Assembly (NCBI GenBank): GCA_963708515.1
Contig: CAVPSX010000012.1
Coordinates: forward strand, 124,001-188,000
Direction: 5' to 3'
Source of the DNA: JAPLJM01 sp963708515
GTDB lineage: Bacteria > Desulfobacterota > Syntrophia > Syntrophales > Fen-1087
DNA: 64,000 nt
Position 1 is the stretch's first letter, and the number at the start of each line of letters is the position of its first letter. Under the pieces are notes generated by a model that did not search any database, was not told where the DNA came from, and was given only the letters and a program-made list of their open reading frames with translations. Shown here one piece after another: positions 25,705-34,889 of the stretch. Both the position numbers and the translations under genes were made by a program.

Positions 25705-28700
25705 TCAGATCATTCCTTCAATTTCCCGTTTCTTTTCTTCCAGTCTCTTTCTGGAGATCGGGTAGGGCGTCTTGAGTTCCTGGGCATATAGCGAGACCTT
25801 GTACTCTTCGATCATCCAGCGAAAGGCCTCGATGGCCTGCCGTTTTGTGGCGGACGATTTGGATGTCGGAGGCTCAAGTGTTTTATGAAGGAAATCATCA
25901 AAAGGCTTGATCTCTTTGGCTTTCGCTAATGCTTTCTCCAGATGCATGAGACCCCTTTCCGCACGCAGCAGCAGGGCTTTCAGATAGCGGATAATGTGTT
26001 CCAGGCGTTCCGTGTCGTATTTCTGCAAAAAGTCGGGAGGCACAAGGCGGTCCCGGTCCAGCCGGACGCTCTCAAGGAACTGTTTTGCCGGCTTGTCGAA
26101 GCGGTGCGACATTTCAAAGGCCCGCAGCGTCGCGACCGTTTCATGATACGCCTGCACGAAAGGCTTGATTTCCGTCAGAACTTCCTGTCCTGCGGGCAGG
26201 ATACGCAGTGTTGCCGCTTCTGCATGTTTATGGAAGTCCGCCGCCGTCCGGACGGGAACACAGAAGAGGTCCTGAAGAATCTTTTCATACAGTTTGTTTT
26301 CAAGGGCTTTATGGCCGCCGAATGCAGCCGCCCAGACCTTCATGTCGCCGGACAGGGTAAGCGATTTCTTTAAATATTTCAGCTCCGGCCGAAAATGAAG
26401 GCCATACAAAGCTGTGATTCCCTTCGCCTGGGCTGCATCCGCTTCCGCTCTGGTCTGAAAGAGGCGGAGGTTGACGGATCCTTCCGCCGCCTGCAACGCC
26501 GGGTAGGCAAAGCCCTGAAGCACACCCTGGCTTTCCAGCGGGATTTCTTCGGGCAGATCACCGAAATCCCACTGCGTCAAACCCGTCTTTTCCCATGCCC
26601 TGCGGGCGCTTTCGAAAACTGCGGTTTTCTGGGCGGCCATCGTCTCATGCCGGAACTGGCCAAGATCGCGCCCTGCAGCGATCTCGCGCCCCTGTACATC
26701 GACGACGGAAAAACGCATCTTCAGATGATCCGGGAGTTTCTCCAGCGGCCAGGCAGAAGCGGGGATGTCCACACCAAAACGTTGATAGATAAACTTTCCC
26801 AAAATCAACGGCAGTGGTCCCTCTCCGGACGTTATTTCCTTTTGAATGATCCCGGCGGTCTGTGCGAGGGGCTGGAGCTTCTTCCGGTATTCCTTCGGAA
26901 GGCCCCGCAGCAGCGCGTTGATTTTTTCCTGATAAAGGCCGGGAACGGACCGGTCCGCGGTTTCGGCGGGCACCCTGGAAAGAAGATGGACGGGGATTTT
27001 CATCGTGACGCCGTCCTCCGGATGTCCCGGATCGAAGCGGTATGAAAGTTTAAAGCGAAGCTTGCCCGAGGCGCATTCACCGGGATAGAGAGCAAGCGCG
27101 CCTTCATCGGGGAGGTTCTTGAGGATATCCGTTTCCCGCATGCGCAAAAAACCGTCGTCACCCCGATCGCGGATCAGCTTCTGCAGGGTTCGGACATCAT
27201 AAATGCGGGGCAGTCGCTCCTCATAGAACCGGGCGATCTGCTCCTCGTCGGCCAGCAGGTCCCGCCGGCGCATTTTGTCTTCCATCTCCGCCGCCGCCGC
27301 TATGAGGTTCCGGTTGTGTTGGAGGAAAGGCAAGTTCTGCTTGATCTCCCCTTCCACGAGGGCGCCGCGGACAAAAATCCGCGCGGATGTTTCCGGATCA
27401 ATCCGTCCGTAGGAGACACTGCGGCCGGCAATGATCACCAGGCCGAAGACGCTGACCTGTTCCGATGCGACCACTTCCCCGCGGTTTTTTTCCCAATGCG
27501 GTGCCGCATAGGTGTACCGGCACAGGTCGCCCCCGAGAGCCTCCAGCCAGCCCGGATCGATATTGGCCACTGTCCTGGCAAAGAGGCGGGATGTCTCTAC
27601 GATCTCCGCCGCGACAATCCAGTTCCCCCCCTTGTTGAAGAGGCTGGACCCCGGAAAGATCATAACCTGGCGGCCTTTGGTCGCCGTATAGAGGTTTTTT
27701 GCCTGCCTTACGGCGATGTTTGACAGAAACCCGCTCAGAATGGATCGATGGATCCCGTCGGTCCGTTTTTGGGCATCCATCTTCATATTATTGACGGTAT
27801 TCTGATTACGCTCCTGTTCATTCAGAATCATGCGGATCTGGTCATGGACGTCCCGCCATTCCCGCATCCGGCGGTATGAGAGGAAGTGTTCCCGACAGAA
27901 CTTCCGCATTGAGTTCTGGGTTTTGATCGATTCGCGTTGACCGTAATAATGATTCCAGATGCGCAGCAGCGTGATAAAGTCGGAAGTGGGGTCCCTGAAT
28001 GCGGCGTGCACCTGGTCTGCCCGCTGGGTCTGCTCCAGGGGGCGCTCCCGGGGGTCCTGAACGGTCATGGCGGACGCGATGACGAGCACCTCCTCCACAC
28101 AGTTTTCTTTCTGGGCTTCCAGAATCATTCGGGAAATCCTGGGATCGATGGGCAGACGGGCCATGGTTCTGCCCCTCTGAGTCAGGCGGAAAGACCCCGT
28201 CGTGTTCATGTCATCGCCTTGGGCCCCTTTTTCGACGGCCCCAAGCTCATGGAGGAGATCAAATCCGTCCCGGATGGCCCCCGGGCCGGGTGGATCGATG
28301 AACGGAAACGCCTCGATATCGCCGAGATTCAGGGAAAGCATGCGCAGGATGACTTCCGCCAGATTGGCTCGCAGGATTTCCGGCGGGGTGAAGAGCGGGC
28401 GATTTTCATAATCCTCTTCTGTGTAGAGCCGGATACAGAGTCCGTGCTGCACGCGTCCGCATCGTCCCTTGCGCTGTTCAGCGCTGCTGCGTGAGATGGA
28501 TCGGATCGGGAGACTCGTGGTCCGCGTGCGCGGACTGTACTGAAAAATCCTCGCCATGCCGGTGTCGATGACATAGCGGATGCCTGGAATCGTGATGGAT
28601 GTTTCCGCCACGTTGGTGGCCACGACGATCTTCTGCGTGGTCACGGGCGCAAAGACGCGGCGCTGCTCCGACCAGGAAAGCCGGGCGAACATGGGAAGGA

Positions 28701-29508
28701 TAGTGCAGTCCTTGTAATCCCGGCCTTCGAGCAGATCGCAGGTCTCCCGGATATCCTGCTCCGTGGGCATGAAGATCAGGATATCGCCCCGCTTGCGTTC
28801 TTTTGTGAGGTCATCCACTGCCCGCACGGCTGCATCCACATAGGTGAAATCGCCTTTTTCCTCTTCATCCGGATCGAGGGGGCGGTAACGGATATCCACC
28901 GGGTACATGCGCCCGGAAACCTCAATGATGGGCGCATCGTCGAAGGCCCGGGAGAACTTCTCCGTGTCGATCGTGGCGGAGGTGATAATCACCTTCAGAT
29001 CCCGTCGGGAGCGCAGCAGCTTTTTGAGGATGCCCAGCACGAAGTCGATATTGAGGCTGCGTTCGTGGGCCTCGTCCACGATGATCGTATCGTAGGTCCT
29101 CAGGTGCGGATCGGCCTGCGCCTCCATGAGCAGGATGCCGTCGGTCATGAGTTTGATGAGCGGGCGGGGGCCAGAGCGGTCTTCAAAACGGATCTTGTAG
29201 CCGATTGAGCGGCCCACTTCTTCCCTGAGTTCCTCCGCGATGCGCTGAGCCACCGTCACGGCTGCAATGCGCCGGGGTTGCGTGCAGCCGATAATGCCGC
29301 GGAGGCCGCGTCCCGCCTCGATGCACATTTTGGGAATCTGCGTCGTCTTGCCCGAACCGGTTTCGCCTGTAATGACAACGACCGAATGGCGTCGGATTGC
29401 CCGGATGATGTCCTCTTTTCTGGCAACAATGGGCAGGGATTCGGGATAATGGATACGGGGGAGGGGAGGGTTCTGTCGCAGCTTTTTATTCAATGAAGAA
29501 ATTCTCAA
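25705..29508 (-). CDS. hrpA: ATP-dependent RNA helicase HrpA
   Basis: A 1267-residue DEAH-box helicase close to the normal HrpA length of about 1300. Motifs in order: VVITGETGSGKTTQIPKM, DEAHERSLNIDFVLG, ITSATIDTEKFS, VVATNVAETSITIPGIRYV and RKGRCGRVQHGLC. The HA2, OB-fold and long C-terminal DUF3418-type regions follow. HrpA unwinds RNA and helps rescue collided ribosomes in related bacteria. The start is a TTG at 29508 without a clear ribosome site; a second TTG lies 15 nt in. It is 8 nt downstream of the decayed toxin gene. Confidence 0.93.
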   Translation of the reverse strand: MRISSLNKKLRQNPPLPRIHYPESLPIVARKEDIIRAIRRHSVVVITGETGSGKTTQIPKMCIEAGRGLRGIIGCTQPRRIAAVTVAQRIAEELREEVGRSIGYKIRFEDRSGPRPLIKLMTDGILLMEAQADPHLRTYDTIIVDEAHERSLNIDFVLGILKKLLRSRRDLKVIITSATIDTEKFSRAFDDAPIIEVSGRMYPVDIRYRPLDPDEEEKGDFTYVDAAVRAVDDLTKERKRGDILIFMPTEQDIRETCDLLEGRDYKDCTILPMFARLSWSEQRRVFAPVTTQKIVVATNVAETSITIPGIRYVIDTGMARIFQYSPRTRTTSLPIRSISRSSAEQRKGRCGRVQHGLCIRLYTEEDYENRPLFTPPEILRANLAEVILRMLSLNLGDIEAFPFIDPPGPGAIRDGFDLLHELGAVEKGAQGDDMNTTGSFRLTQRGRTMARLPIDPRISRMILEAQKENCVEEVLVIASAMTVQDPRERPLEQTQRADQVHAAFRDPTSDFITLLRIWNHYYGQRESIKTQNSMRKFCREHFLSYRRMREWRDVHDQIRMILNEQERNQNTVNNMKMDAQKRTDGIHRSILSGFLSNIAVRQAKNLYTATKGRQVMIFPGSSLFNKGGNWIVAAEIVETSRLFARTVANIDPGWLEALGGDLCRYTYAAPHWEKNRGEVVASEQVSVFGLVIIAGRSVSYGRIDPETSARIFVRGALVEGEIKQNLPFLQHNRNLIAAAAEMEDKMRRRDLLADEEQIARFYEERLPRIYDVRTLQKLIRDRGDDGFLRMRETDILKNLPDEGALALYPGECASGKLRFKLSYRFDPGHPEDGVTMKIPVHLLSRVPAETADRSVPGLYQEKINALLRGLPKEYRKKLQPLAQTAGIIQKEITSGEGPLPLILGKFIYQRFGVDIPASAWPLEKLPDHLKMRFSVVDVQGREIAAGRDLGQFRHETMAAQKTAVFESARRAWEKTGLTQWDFGDLPEEIPLESQGVLQGFAYPALQAAEGSVNLRLFQTRAEADAAQAKGITALYGLHFRPELKYLKKSLTLSGDMKVWAAAFGGHKALENKLYEKILQDLFCVPVRTAADFHKHAEAATLRILPAGQEVLTEIKPFVQAYHETVATLRAFEMSHRFDKPAKQFLESVRLDRDRLVPPDFLQKYDTERLEHIIRYLKALLLRAERGLMHLEKALAKAKEIKPFDDFLHKTLEPPTSKSSATKRQAIEAFRWMIEEYKVSLYAQELKTPYPISRKRLEEKKREIEGMI

Positions 29509-29516
29509 AAGATCAA

Positions 29517-29854
29517 CTAAATATCCCGATCCGACTGATGGATGCGTATGCGGGTGGTTTCAACAATCCACAGTTTGTTCTCGATGGACATCCTGGTTAG
29601 TTCTTGTAACAAAAGGCTAATCAGCTTCTCAAACATGGTAAGACTTGGATTGCAAGGAGCGCGGATAACGGCTATCCCGCCGCCCCGCTCCGGCGGAAAA
29701 CGCGTAACGTCTGAAAAGTCCAGATCCAGTGTGACCAGACAACGCCTTTCAGCACCGCATATTTCGTAGAGCTGTCGATCCGAACATCGTGACCGACAAT
29801 TTGAAAAAGATGCTGCGTCTGCCTGCCGAAATTCTCTTCGAGCTTGAATTTCAT
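29517..29854 (-). pseudogene. DUF5615 PIN-like toxin, broken by internal deletion and frameshift
   Basis: Two frames are needed to read this gene. The first gives the family N-terminus MKFKLEENFGRQTQHLFQ then IVGHDV. The second continues SDRQLYEICGAERRCLVTL, then DLDFSDVTRFPP, and ends SIENKLWIVETTRIRI, which matches the family C-terminus. The switch falls near 29780. Compared with typical members about ten residues after GHDV are missing, so the lesion looks like a short non-triplet deletion rather than a single-base error. The start codon overlaps the antitoxin stop (ATGA). DUF5615 proteins are PIN-like nucleases paired with DUF433 antitoxins. The metal-binding Asp strand LDLDFSD survives, but the full protein cannot be made without recoding. 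Confidence 0.78.
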
Positions 29855-30081
29855 CCCAACACCTCGGCAGGAATGTCAACATAGCGTTCACGAGACATTT
29901 CCGCACCATAAGCGACGGCGGCCCTGATGTCTTCCCTTGTCAATTGCGGGTATTCGGCCAGGATCTCCCCCATCGTCAACCCGTCTGCCAGAAGGTCGAG
30001 TAACAGGGAAACCCAGATTCGGGTGCCGCGAATACAGGGTTTGCCGAAGCAGATATTCTGATCATTGGAAGAGTTCATTCC
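29851..30081 (-). CDS. DUF433 family antitoxin
   Basis: A 76-residue DUF433 protein: ICFGKPCIRGTRIWVSLLL, then GLTMGEILAEYPQLTREDIRAAVAYGAEM. The winged-helix family acts as the antitoxin and repressor of DUF5615 toxins. The ATG at 30081 is chosen because it matches the usual family start and AGAGGG lies about 9 nt upstream; the frame continues to an ATG at 30105. The toxin gene follows with an ATGA overlap. Since the toxin is broken, this may be a leftover immunity gene. Confidence 0.82.
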   Translation of the reverse strand, partial: GMNSSNDQNICFGKPCIRGTRIWVSLLLDLLADGLTMGEILAEYPQLTREDIRAAVAYGAEMSRERYVDIPAEVLG

Positions 30082-30110
30082 TTTGTTCCCTCTCGAGACC
30101 TTCATGCCTT

Positions 30111-30143
30111 ATTGTATATGATTAGAAATTATGCTGATACAAT
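30111..30143. promoter_or_regulatory. Inverted repeat and possible promoter of the toxin-antitoxin pair
   Basis: ATTGTAT at 30111-30117 and ATACAAT at 30137-30143 form perfect 7-bp inverted arms, 30 nt upstream of the antitoxin start. On the minus strand they overlap a TTGTAT, 18 nt, TATACA promoter-like pair, a layout that would suit self-repression. A separate perfect 14-bp palindrome, GATGTTGCAACATC, lies at 30168-30181. Confidence 0.45.
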
Positions 30144-30284
30144 AGTGTCCCAACGTTGATATTTTTGGATGTTGCAACATCTTGTAACAAATTTATTTTT
30201 GGCGAAAAATGTCTTTTATCGATTTGAAAATTTGTTTTCCCAAATGCCATAGTCCTGCATCACGTTTGCAGGAGATGGATGCCG

Positions 30285-30638
30285 ATGAATTCCGGGAAAA
30301 CGATTTTCTCTCAGTTAATGGACTTTATCCCGCCCTACGAGTTCCGCCAGTGCGTCGCACGATACAACGGCAACTACAAGATCATACGCTTTTCCTGCTG
30401 GGACCAGTTTCTCTGCATGGCGTTTGCCCAACTGACCTACCGGGCAAGCCTGAGAGATATTCAAGCTTGCCTCCGGGGGACCCAACACAAACTCTATCAC
30501 ATGGGCATACGGGGGAAAGTCTCCCGAAATACCCTGGCCAATGCCAACCAAGTGCGGGACTGGCGAATCTACGCCGATTTCGCTCAGGTCCTGATCAACA
30601 AGGCAAGAAAACTTTATGTTAATAACCTGTGCAGTTGA
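30285..30638 (+). pseudogene. IS4-family transposase remnant, N-terminal fragment (DUF4372)
   Basis: A 117-residue open frame matching the first third of IS4-family transposases: FSQLMDFIPPYEFRQCVARY, WDQFLCMAFAQLTYRASLRD, then LANANQVRDWRIYADFAQVL. Homology ends at ARKLY, followed by VNNLCS and a stop, so the catalytic DDE domain is gone. The left part of the element may start near 30141 (AATAGTGTCCCAACG). It is an inactive scar between the toxin-antitoxin pair and rpoH. Confidence 0.8.
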
Positions 30639-30657
30639 TGTCAAGCAAGGTTATTAA
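30619..30657. repeat. Inverted repeat at the broken end of the transposase
   Basis: TTAATAACCT (30619-30628) and AGGTTATTAA (30648-30657) are perfect 10-bp inverted arms around a 19-nt centre. They start exactly where transposase homology stops, so they may mark the deletion junction or a second small element. The role is unknown. Confidence 0.6.
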
Positions 30658-30708
30658 TTTGTATCATCTGTCCATTAGATGACAGGTCTCAGAGGGATCA
30701 CAAATAGC

Positions 30709-30736
30709 TTGACCGCTAAAATCGAATCATTATATT
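30709..30736 (+). promoter_or_regulatory. Promoter of rpoH
   Basis: TTGACC (30709-30714), a 16-nt spacer and TATATT (30731-30736), 5/6 plus 5/6 to consensus, about 43 nt before the rpoH start. Confidence 0.6.
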
Positions 30737-30778
30737 GAGATAAATCTTTAGTTTATTGAATATCTGGAGGAATCATCC

Positions 30779-31639
30779 TTGGAATTACCGGCCGTAACCG
30801 GCACGCTTGACATCTATATTGCAGAAATAAATCGTTTTCCTATCCTGACGGCGGAAGAAGAATTCAGACTCGCAGTCCGGCTCAAGAAATACAACGACAT
30901 GGCCGCCGCGGAAAAGCTCGTTGTTTCCAACCTCCGGTTTGTCGTGAAAATTGCCCATGAATACCGCAACTACGGGCTAAAGCTCAGTGACTTGATTCAG
31001 GAGGGCAATATCGGCATCATGCATGCCGTAAAAAAATTCGATCCCTACAAGGGCTATCGTCTTATTTCCTATGCGGTTTGGTGGATCAGGGCCTACATGC
31101 AGAATTATATTATAAAATCCTGGAGCCTGGTTAAAATCGGAACCACGCAGGCCCAGCGGAAGTTATTCTTCAAGCTCTCTCAGGAGAAGAAAAGGCTGGA
31201 GAACCTTTCGCAGAGGAGTCCCGAGTTTATCGAGATTGCTGAGTCACTGGGGGTTAAGGTTGTGGAAATCGAGGAAATGGATCTTCGTTTGAGTCACAGG
31301 GACCTCTCATTGGACGCTTCCGTCGGTGAGGATGGTGAAATGACCCATATCGATCACCTGACCTACAAGGGCGAAGACCAGGAAACATCGTTGATTAAAA
31401 AGGAAGAGCTGTCCCTGGTTAAACGCAATATTGCGGGGGCTTTGGCAAAGCTCAATGAAAAAGAGAAATACATCATAAAGCACCGTGTCATGGCCGACAA
31501 TCCATTGACGCTCCAGGAGGTTGGCGACCGTTATCGGATTACGCGGGAACGGGCCAGGCAGATTGAAAAACAAGCGTTAAAAAAACTGCGCTTGGCCATT
31601 CCCTATTTGGGGAAAGAACCAGAGCATCCTGAGGGTTAA
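30779..31639 (+). CDS. rpoH: RNA polymerase sigma-32 factor RpoH
   Basis: A 286-residue heat-shock sigma factor. Region 2 is intact (VVSNLRFVVKIAHEYRNYG, LIQEGNIGIMHAVKKFDPYK, YRLISYAVWWIRAYMQNYI). The RpoH box QRKLFFKLSQEKKRL separates it from region 3, and region 4.2 has TLQEVGDRYRITRERARQIE. The start is TTG at 30779 behind a good GGAGG. The stop meets the dnaB stop with no nucleotide between them, so the two genes converge end to end. Confidence 0.95.
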   Translation: MELPAVTGTLDIYIAEINRFPILTAEEEFRLAVRLKKYNDMAAAEKLVVSNLRFVVKIAHEYRNYGLKLSDLIQEGNIGIMHAVKKFDPYKGYRLISYAVWWIRAYMQNYIIKSWSLVKIGTTQAQRKLFFKLSQEKKRLENLSQRSPEFIEIAESLGVKVVEIEEMDLRLSHRDLSLDASVGEDGEMTHIDHLTYKGEDQETSLIKKEELSLVKRNIAGALAKLNEKEKYIIKHRVMADNPLTLQEVGDRYRITRERARQIEKQALKKLRLAIPYLGKEPEHPEG

Positions 31640-32995
31640 TCAATGTACATCTTCGGAACGGGCGAGATTCTCAAAGCAGGTAAATTTTTCGAGGAAGGCC
31701 AGCTTGACCATGCCTGTGGGGCCGTTTCGCTGCTTGCCGATGATAATTTCAGCCAGCCCCTTTTCCGGGTTGTCTTCTGACTTGTTGTAGACCTCGTCCC
31801 GGTAGATGAAGGCGATGACATCCGCATCCTGCTCAATGGCTCCGGATTCCCGTAAGTCTGCCATATGCGGGCGCCGGTTGGTCCGGTCTTCCACTTTCCG
31901 GTTCAGCTGAGACAGGGCGATCACAGGGACACTCAATTCTTTAGCCAGGGCCTTGAGAGAACGACTGATCTCGGAAATTTCCTGTTCCCGCGAATCCTTA
32001 TAGGCTCCGCCCCGCATCAACTGGAGGTAATCCAGAATGATCAGGCCAAGGCCGGCTTCCGCTTTCAGCCGCCTGGACTTGGCCTTCATTTCGAGGACGC
32101 TGATGGCCGGTGTGTCATCGATGAAAATAAGGGCTTCGGAAAGCCGGCCGGCAGCCGTGGTCAGTTTCGGCCAGTCCGTCTCTCCCAGAAATCCTTTCCG
32201 GAGACGCTGGGAATCTACTTTGGCGGCCGCGGACAGCATCCGGAAGGCCAGTTGTTCTTTCGACATTTCCAGCGAGAAAATGGCCACGGGAATCCCGCAC
32301 TCCGTTGCGGCATGTTGGGCAATATTGAGTGCAAAGGCTGTCTTTCCCATGCTGGGACGACCGGCGACGATGATCAGGTCGGATTTCTGCAGGCCTGACG
32401 TCAAATCGTCAATTTTTCCAAAACCAGTCGGCACGCCGGTGATCAATTCCTTGCGCTCATAGAGCTTTTCTATGGCCTTGAAGCTGTCCTTGATGATGTT
32501 TTTGATGGGGTAAAAGGCGGGCCGGATTTTATTTTCGGATATTTGAAAAATGGCATGTTCCGCTTCATCCAGGACCTCATCAATATCCGCACCGGTATTA
32601 TAACTTTTTGTCAGAATTTCTGTTGCCGTTCCAATCAGGTATCTCAGGATGGCCTTCTCTTTGACGATTTTTGCGTAGTGGGCTACATTGGCAGCGGAGG
32701 GGACGTTGTCCACCAGGGAGGCCAGATAGGCCATGCCTCCCACCTGATCCAGCTGCTTTTTATCTTTCAGGATGTTGCTTAAGGTGATTAGGTCGCTGGG
32801 CTCGTGCCGCTCGGAAAGATCCACGATGGCTGCAAAGATTTTCCGGTGCGACTCACTGTAGAAGTCCCTGTGTTCCAATATCTCCAGAACGCTGTGGAGC
32901 GACTGGTTGTCCAGAAGAATCCCCCCGAGGATGGACTGTTCCGCATCCAGATTCTGGGGAGGCAGGCGATGCAGGGAGGTGTCAATATCCTTCAT
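31640..32995 (-). CDS. dnaB: Replicative DNA helicase DnaB
   Basis: A 451-residue DnaB: the N-terminal domain begins RLPPQNLDAEQSILGGILL, and the RecA-like domain has IIVAGRPSMGKTAFALNIAQ, IIDYLQLMRG (as ILDYLQLMRG) and VPVIALSQLNRKVEDR. It unwinds DNA at the replication fork. It ends the cluster rpsF-rpsR-DUF2232-rplI-dnaB on the minus strand, a common arrangement in deltaproteobacteria. No intein is present. Confidence 0.97.
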   Translation of the reverse strand: MKDIDTSLHRLPPQNLDAEQSILGGILLDNQSLHSVLEILEHRDFYSESHRKIFAAIVDLSERHEPSDLITLSNILKDKKQLDQVGGMAYLASLVDNVPSAANVAHYAKIVKEKAILRYLIGTATEILTKSYNTGADIDEVLDEAEHAIFQISENKIRPAFYPIKNIIKDSFKAIEKLYERKELITGVPTGFGKIDDLTSGLQKSDLIIVAGRPSMGKTAFALNIAQHAATECGIPVAIFSLEMSKEQLAFRMLSAAAKVDSQRLRKGFLGETDWPKLTTAAGRLSEALIFIDDTPAISVLEMKAKSRRLKAEAGLGLIILDYLQLMRGGAYKDSREQEISEISRSLKALAKELSVPVIALSQLNRKVEDRTNRRPHMADLRESGAIEQDADVIAFIYRDEVYNKSEDNPEKGLAEIIIGKQRNGPTGMVKLAFLEKFTCFENLARSEDVH

Positions 32996-33038
32996 GGTCT
33001 ATTTTTCTCTAATGATAGAAAATCAAAAAGATACGGGA

Positions 33039-33485
33039 TCAGGGTTCAACCGCCACGACCACCTTTATTTCTGCGAAGACACCGGCTGACAACCGGATCA
33101 CCACCGGATAATCGCCGATCGCCCTGATCGGTTCACCCAGCACAATATTTTTCCGATTTACGTCCAGACCCTGTGCCAGCAACTTTTCCTGAACGTCTTT
33201 GGCGTTAACGGAGCCGAATAATTTGCCCTGCTCACCGACGCGGCGCACAATCGTGCAAGTGACGTCTTTGAACCTTTCCGCCAACGCTTCCGCGTTCTTC
33301 TTTTCCTTTGCCGCCTTCAGCAGGATCGCTTTCTTTTCACGCTCCAGCACGCCGAGATTCTTAAAATTGGCTTCAGTGGCGAATCCTTTGGGGATCAGGA
33401 AATTTCGTGCATAGCCGTCGGATACGGTCACGGCATCTCCCGCTTTGCCCAGGGATTCCACCTTTTGCTTCAATATTACCTGCAT
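33039..33485 (-). CDS. rplI: 50S ribosomal protein bL9
   Basis: A 148-residue L9 with the standard start MQVILKQKVESLGKAGD and YARNFLIPKGFA, a helical linker, and the C-terminal domain with VNAKDVQEKLLAQG. The ATG at 33485 follows AAGGAGG at ideal spacing. It lies 43 nt upstream of dnaB. Confidence 0.97.
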   Translation of the reverse strand: MQVILKQKVESLGKAGDAVTVSDGYARNFLIPKGFATEANFKNLGVLEREKKAILLKAAKEKKNAEALAERFKDVTCTIVRRVGEQGKLFGSVNAKDVQEKLLAQGLDVNRKNIVLGEPIRAIGDYPVVIRLSAGVFAEIKVVVAVEP

Positions 33486-33531
33486 GATGCACCTCCTTCA
33501 TGATGATCGACGATGGATGACAAATGCCGGC

Positions 33532-34506
33532 TCACACCCCAGAGTCTTGCGCCGGTTTGATCAGTTTTCTGAAATCAGCCCAGAGATCGAATAAGCCCAG
33601 GGCCATCACTAAAAGCAACAGATATTGCTGGATCACGATCAGGACATAGAACAGGACCTTGAAAAAAACAGGGATCCTTTTCACCTTAAAGAAATAGCCG
33701 ATTACGGAAAGGCCTGCGCAAAGATAAACAAACAGACAAACAATCAGCAGATTCAAGCCTGCATATTTTACCGCGCCGGCCTCAACCAGAAGCATTCCCC
33801 CAGCGCCGATCAATAACCAGACCATTTTCTCGGGGGCCTTCCAGCGGGTCATGTCTCCAAATTCGGGATAATGCAGGCCGTACTTTTGAAAAAGGCGCCG
33901 TGCCGCCAAAATGTTCAGCCAGATGAACAAACTGGCGCTCACCAGGAACATTGAGGGAAAGATCCGGGTCAGCAGAGCGGCGATCGGTCCGGCATGATCC
34001 TTGATATATGTGAACTGCTCTGAAGAAATATCCATTTGCTCGTAAAGCTTGATATTTTCCTCAATGCTGATCAGAATATAGTTCTCAATGAGCCGCAAGG
34101 GCGGTTGCCCTGTTTGATAAGCCGAAAGCAGCAGCAGGCAGCCGCCGCAGACCAGCAGGATTGTCACAGGGATAATCAGCGTTTTCTCAACCGACCACTG
34201 TCTTCTGAATACTTCCGCAACCACGATTCCCGTTCCCCCACCAAGCATAAGGAGCAGCAGGGGAAAGATGATATCCGGATGGATTAGCTTAAGAATCAGC
34301 AGAACCAGTGTCAGTGAAACCACAAAAACAGCAAAACCCCTGAGCCTGCCCAGTTTTGTATAATAAAAGAGAACCGGCAGCGGCATCAGGACAATCACGA
34401 TGGCGCCTGCCAGGGGGATCAGCACTACCGATAAGAACGAAAGGGTGGATACGGCGATACCCTGAACAAAACCACGATTAAGGAATCCGCCCCATTCTTC
34501 TTTCAA
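33532..34506 (-). CDS. DUF2232 membrane protein
   Basis: A 324-residue inner-membrane protein with about eight hydrophobic segments, matching DUF2232 (YybS-like) proteins found between rpsR and rplI in many deltaproteobacteria and Firmicutes. Recognisable parts are MPLPVLFYYTKLGRLRGF and LNILAARRLFQKYGLHYPEF. No catalytic motif is visible and the function is unknown. The start is a TTG at 34506 with a weak ribosome site, so the N-terminus could be off by a few residues. Confidence 0.8.
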   Translation of the reverse strand: MKEEWGGFLNRGFVQGIAVSTLSFLSVVLIPLAGAIVIVLMPLPVLFYYTKLGRLRGFAVFVVSLTLVLLILKLIHPDIIFPLLLLMLGGGTGIVVAEVFRRQWSVEKTLIIPVTILLVCGGCLLLLSAYQTGQPPLRLIENYILISIEENIKLYEQMDISSEQFTYIKDHAGPIAALLTRIFPSMFLVSASLFIWLNILAARRLFQKYGLHYPEFGDMTRWKAPEKMVWLLIGAGGMLLVEAGAVKYAGLNLLIVCLFVYLCAGLSVIGYFFKVKRIPVFFKVLFYVLIVIQQYLLLLVMALGLFDLWADFRKLIKPAQDSGV

Positions 34507-34614
34507 ATGTCAACCCTGTCGCCCATCGGCGTATTAACGCTTGATGATCCGCATGAAACACACGGATGAGATCATCAAACGGCTCCTGCGAAGAACGCTA
34601 TTACCAGCGGAGCC

Positions 34615-34887
34615 TCAGCCTTCGGAAACGACAAAGGGCAACAGCGCAATCGTTCTGGCCCTTTTAATGGCCAATGTCAACTCTCGCTGGTGGATGGCGC
34701 AATTTCCCGTGATTCTCCGCGGCATGATTTTACCCCGCTCTGTGACAAAGTCCCTCAGGGTCATGGGATTTTTGTAGTCACTTTTGATTGTGGAATCCGT
34801 GCAGAACCGACAGAATTTCCGGCGGTGAAAAAATTTTTTCTGTGGTCTTGGCGGCCTCTGACCATGAAACCTTGATGTTTCCGCCAT
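34615..34887 (-). CDS. rpsR: 30S ribosomal protein bS18
   Basis: A 90-residue S18: FFHRRKFCRFCTDSTI near the N-terminus (a CxxC of the zinc-binding form), then YKNPMTLRDFVTERGKIMPR and ITGNCAIHQRELTLAIKRAR. The first residue after Met is Ala, the target for RimI acetylation, whose gene is at 17.4 kb. It is 2 nt after rpsF and binds S6 in the ribosome. Confidence 0.97.
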   Translation of the reverse strand: MAETSRFHGQRPPRPQKKFFHRRKFCRFCTDSTIKSDYKNPMTLRDFVTERGKIMPRRITGNCAIHQRELTLAIKRARTIALLPFVVSEG

Positions 34888-34889
34888 AA

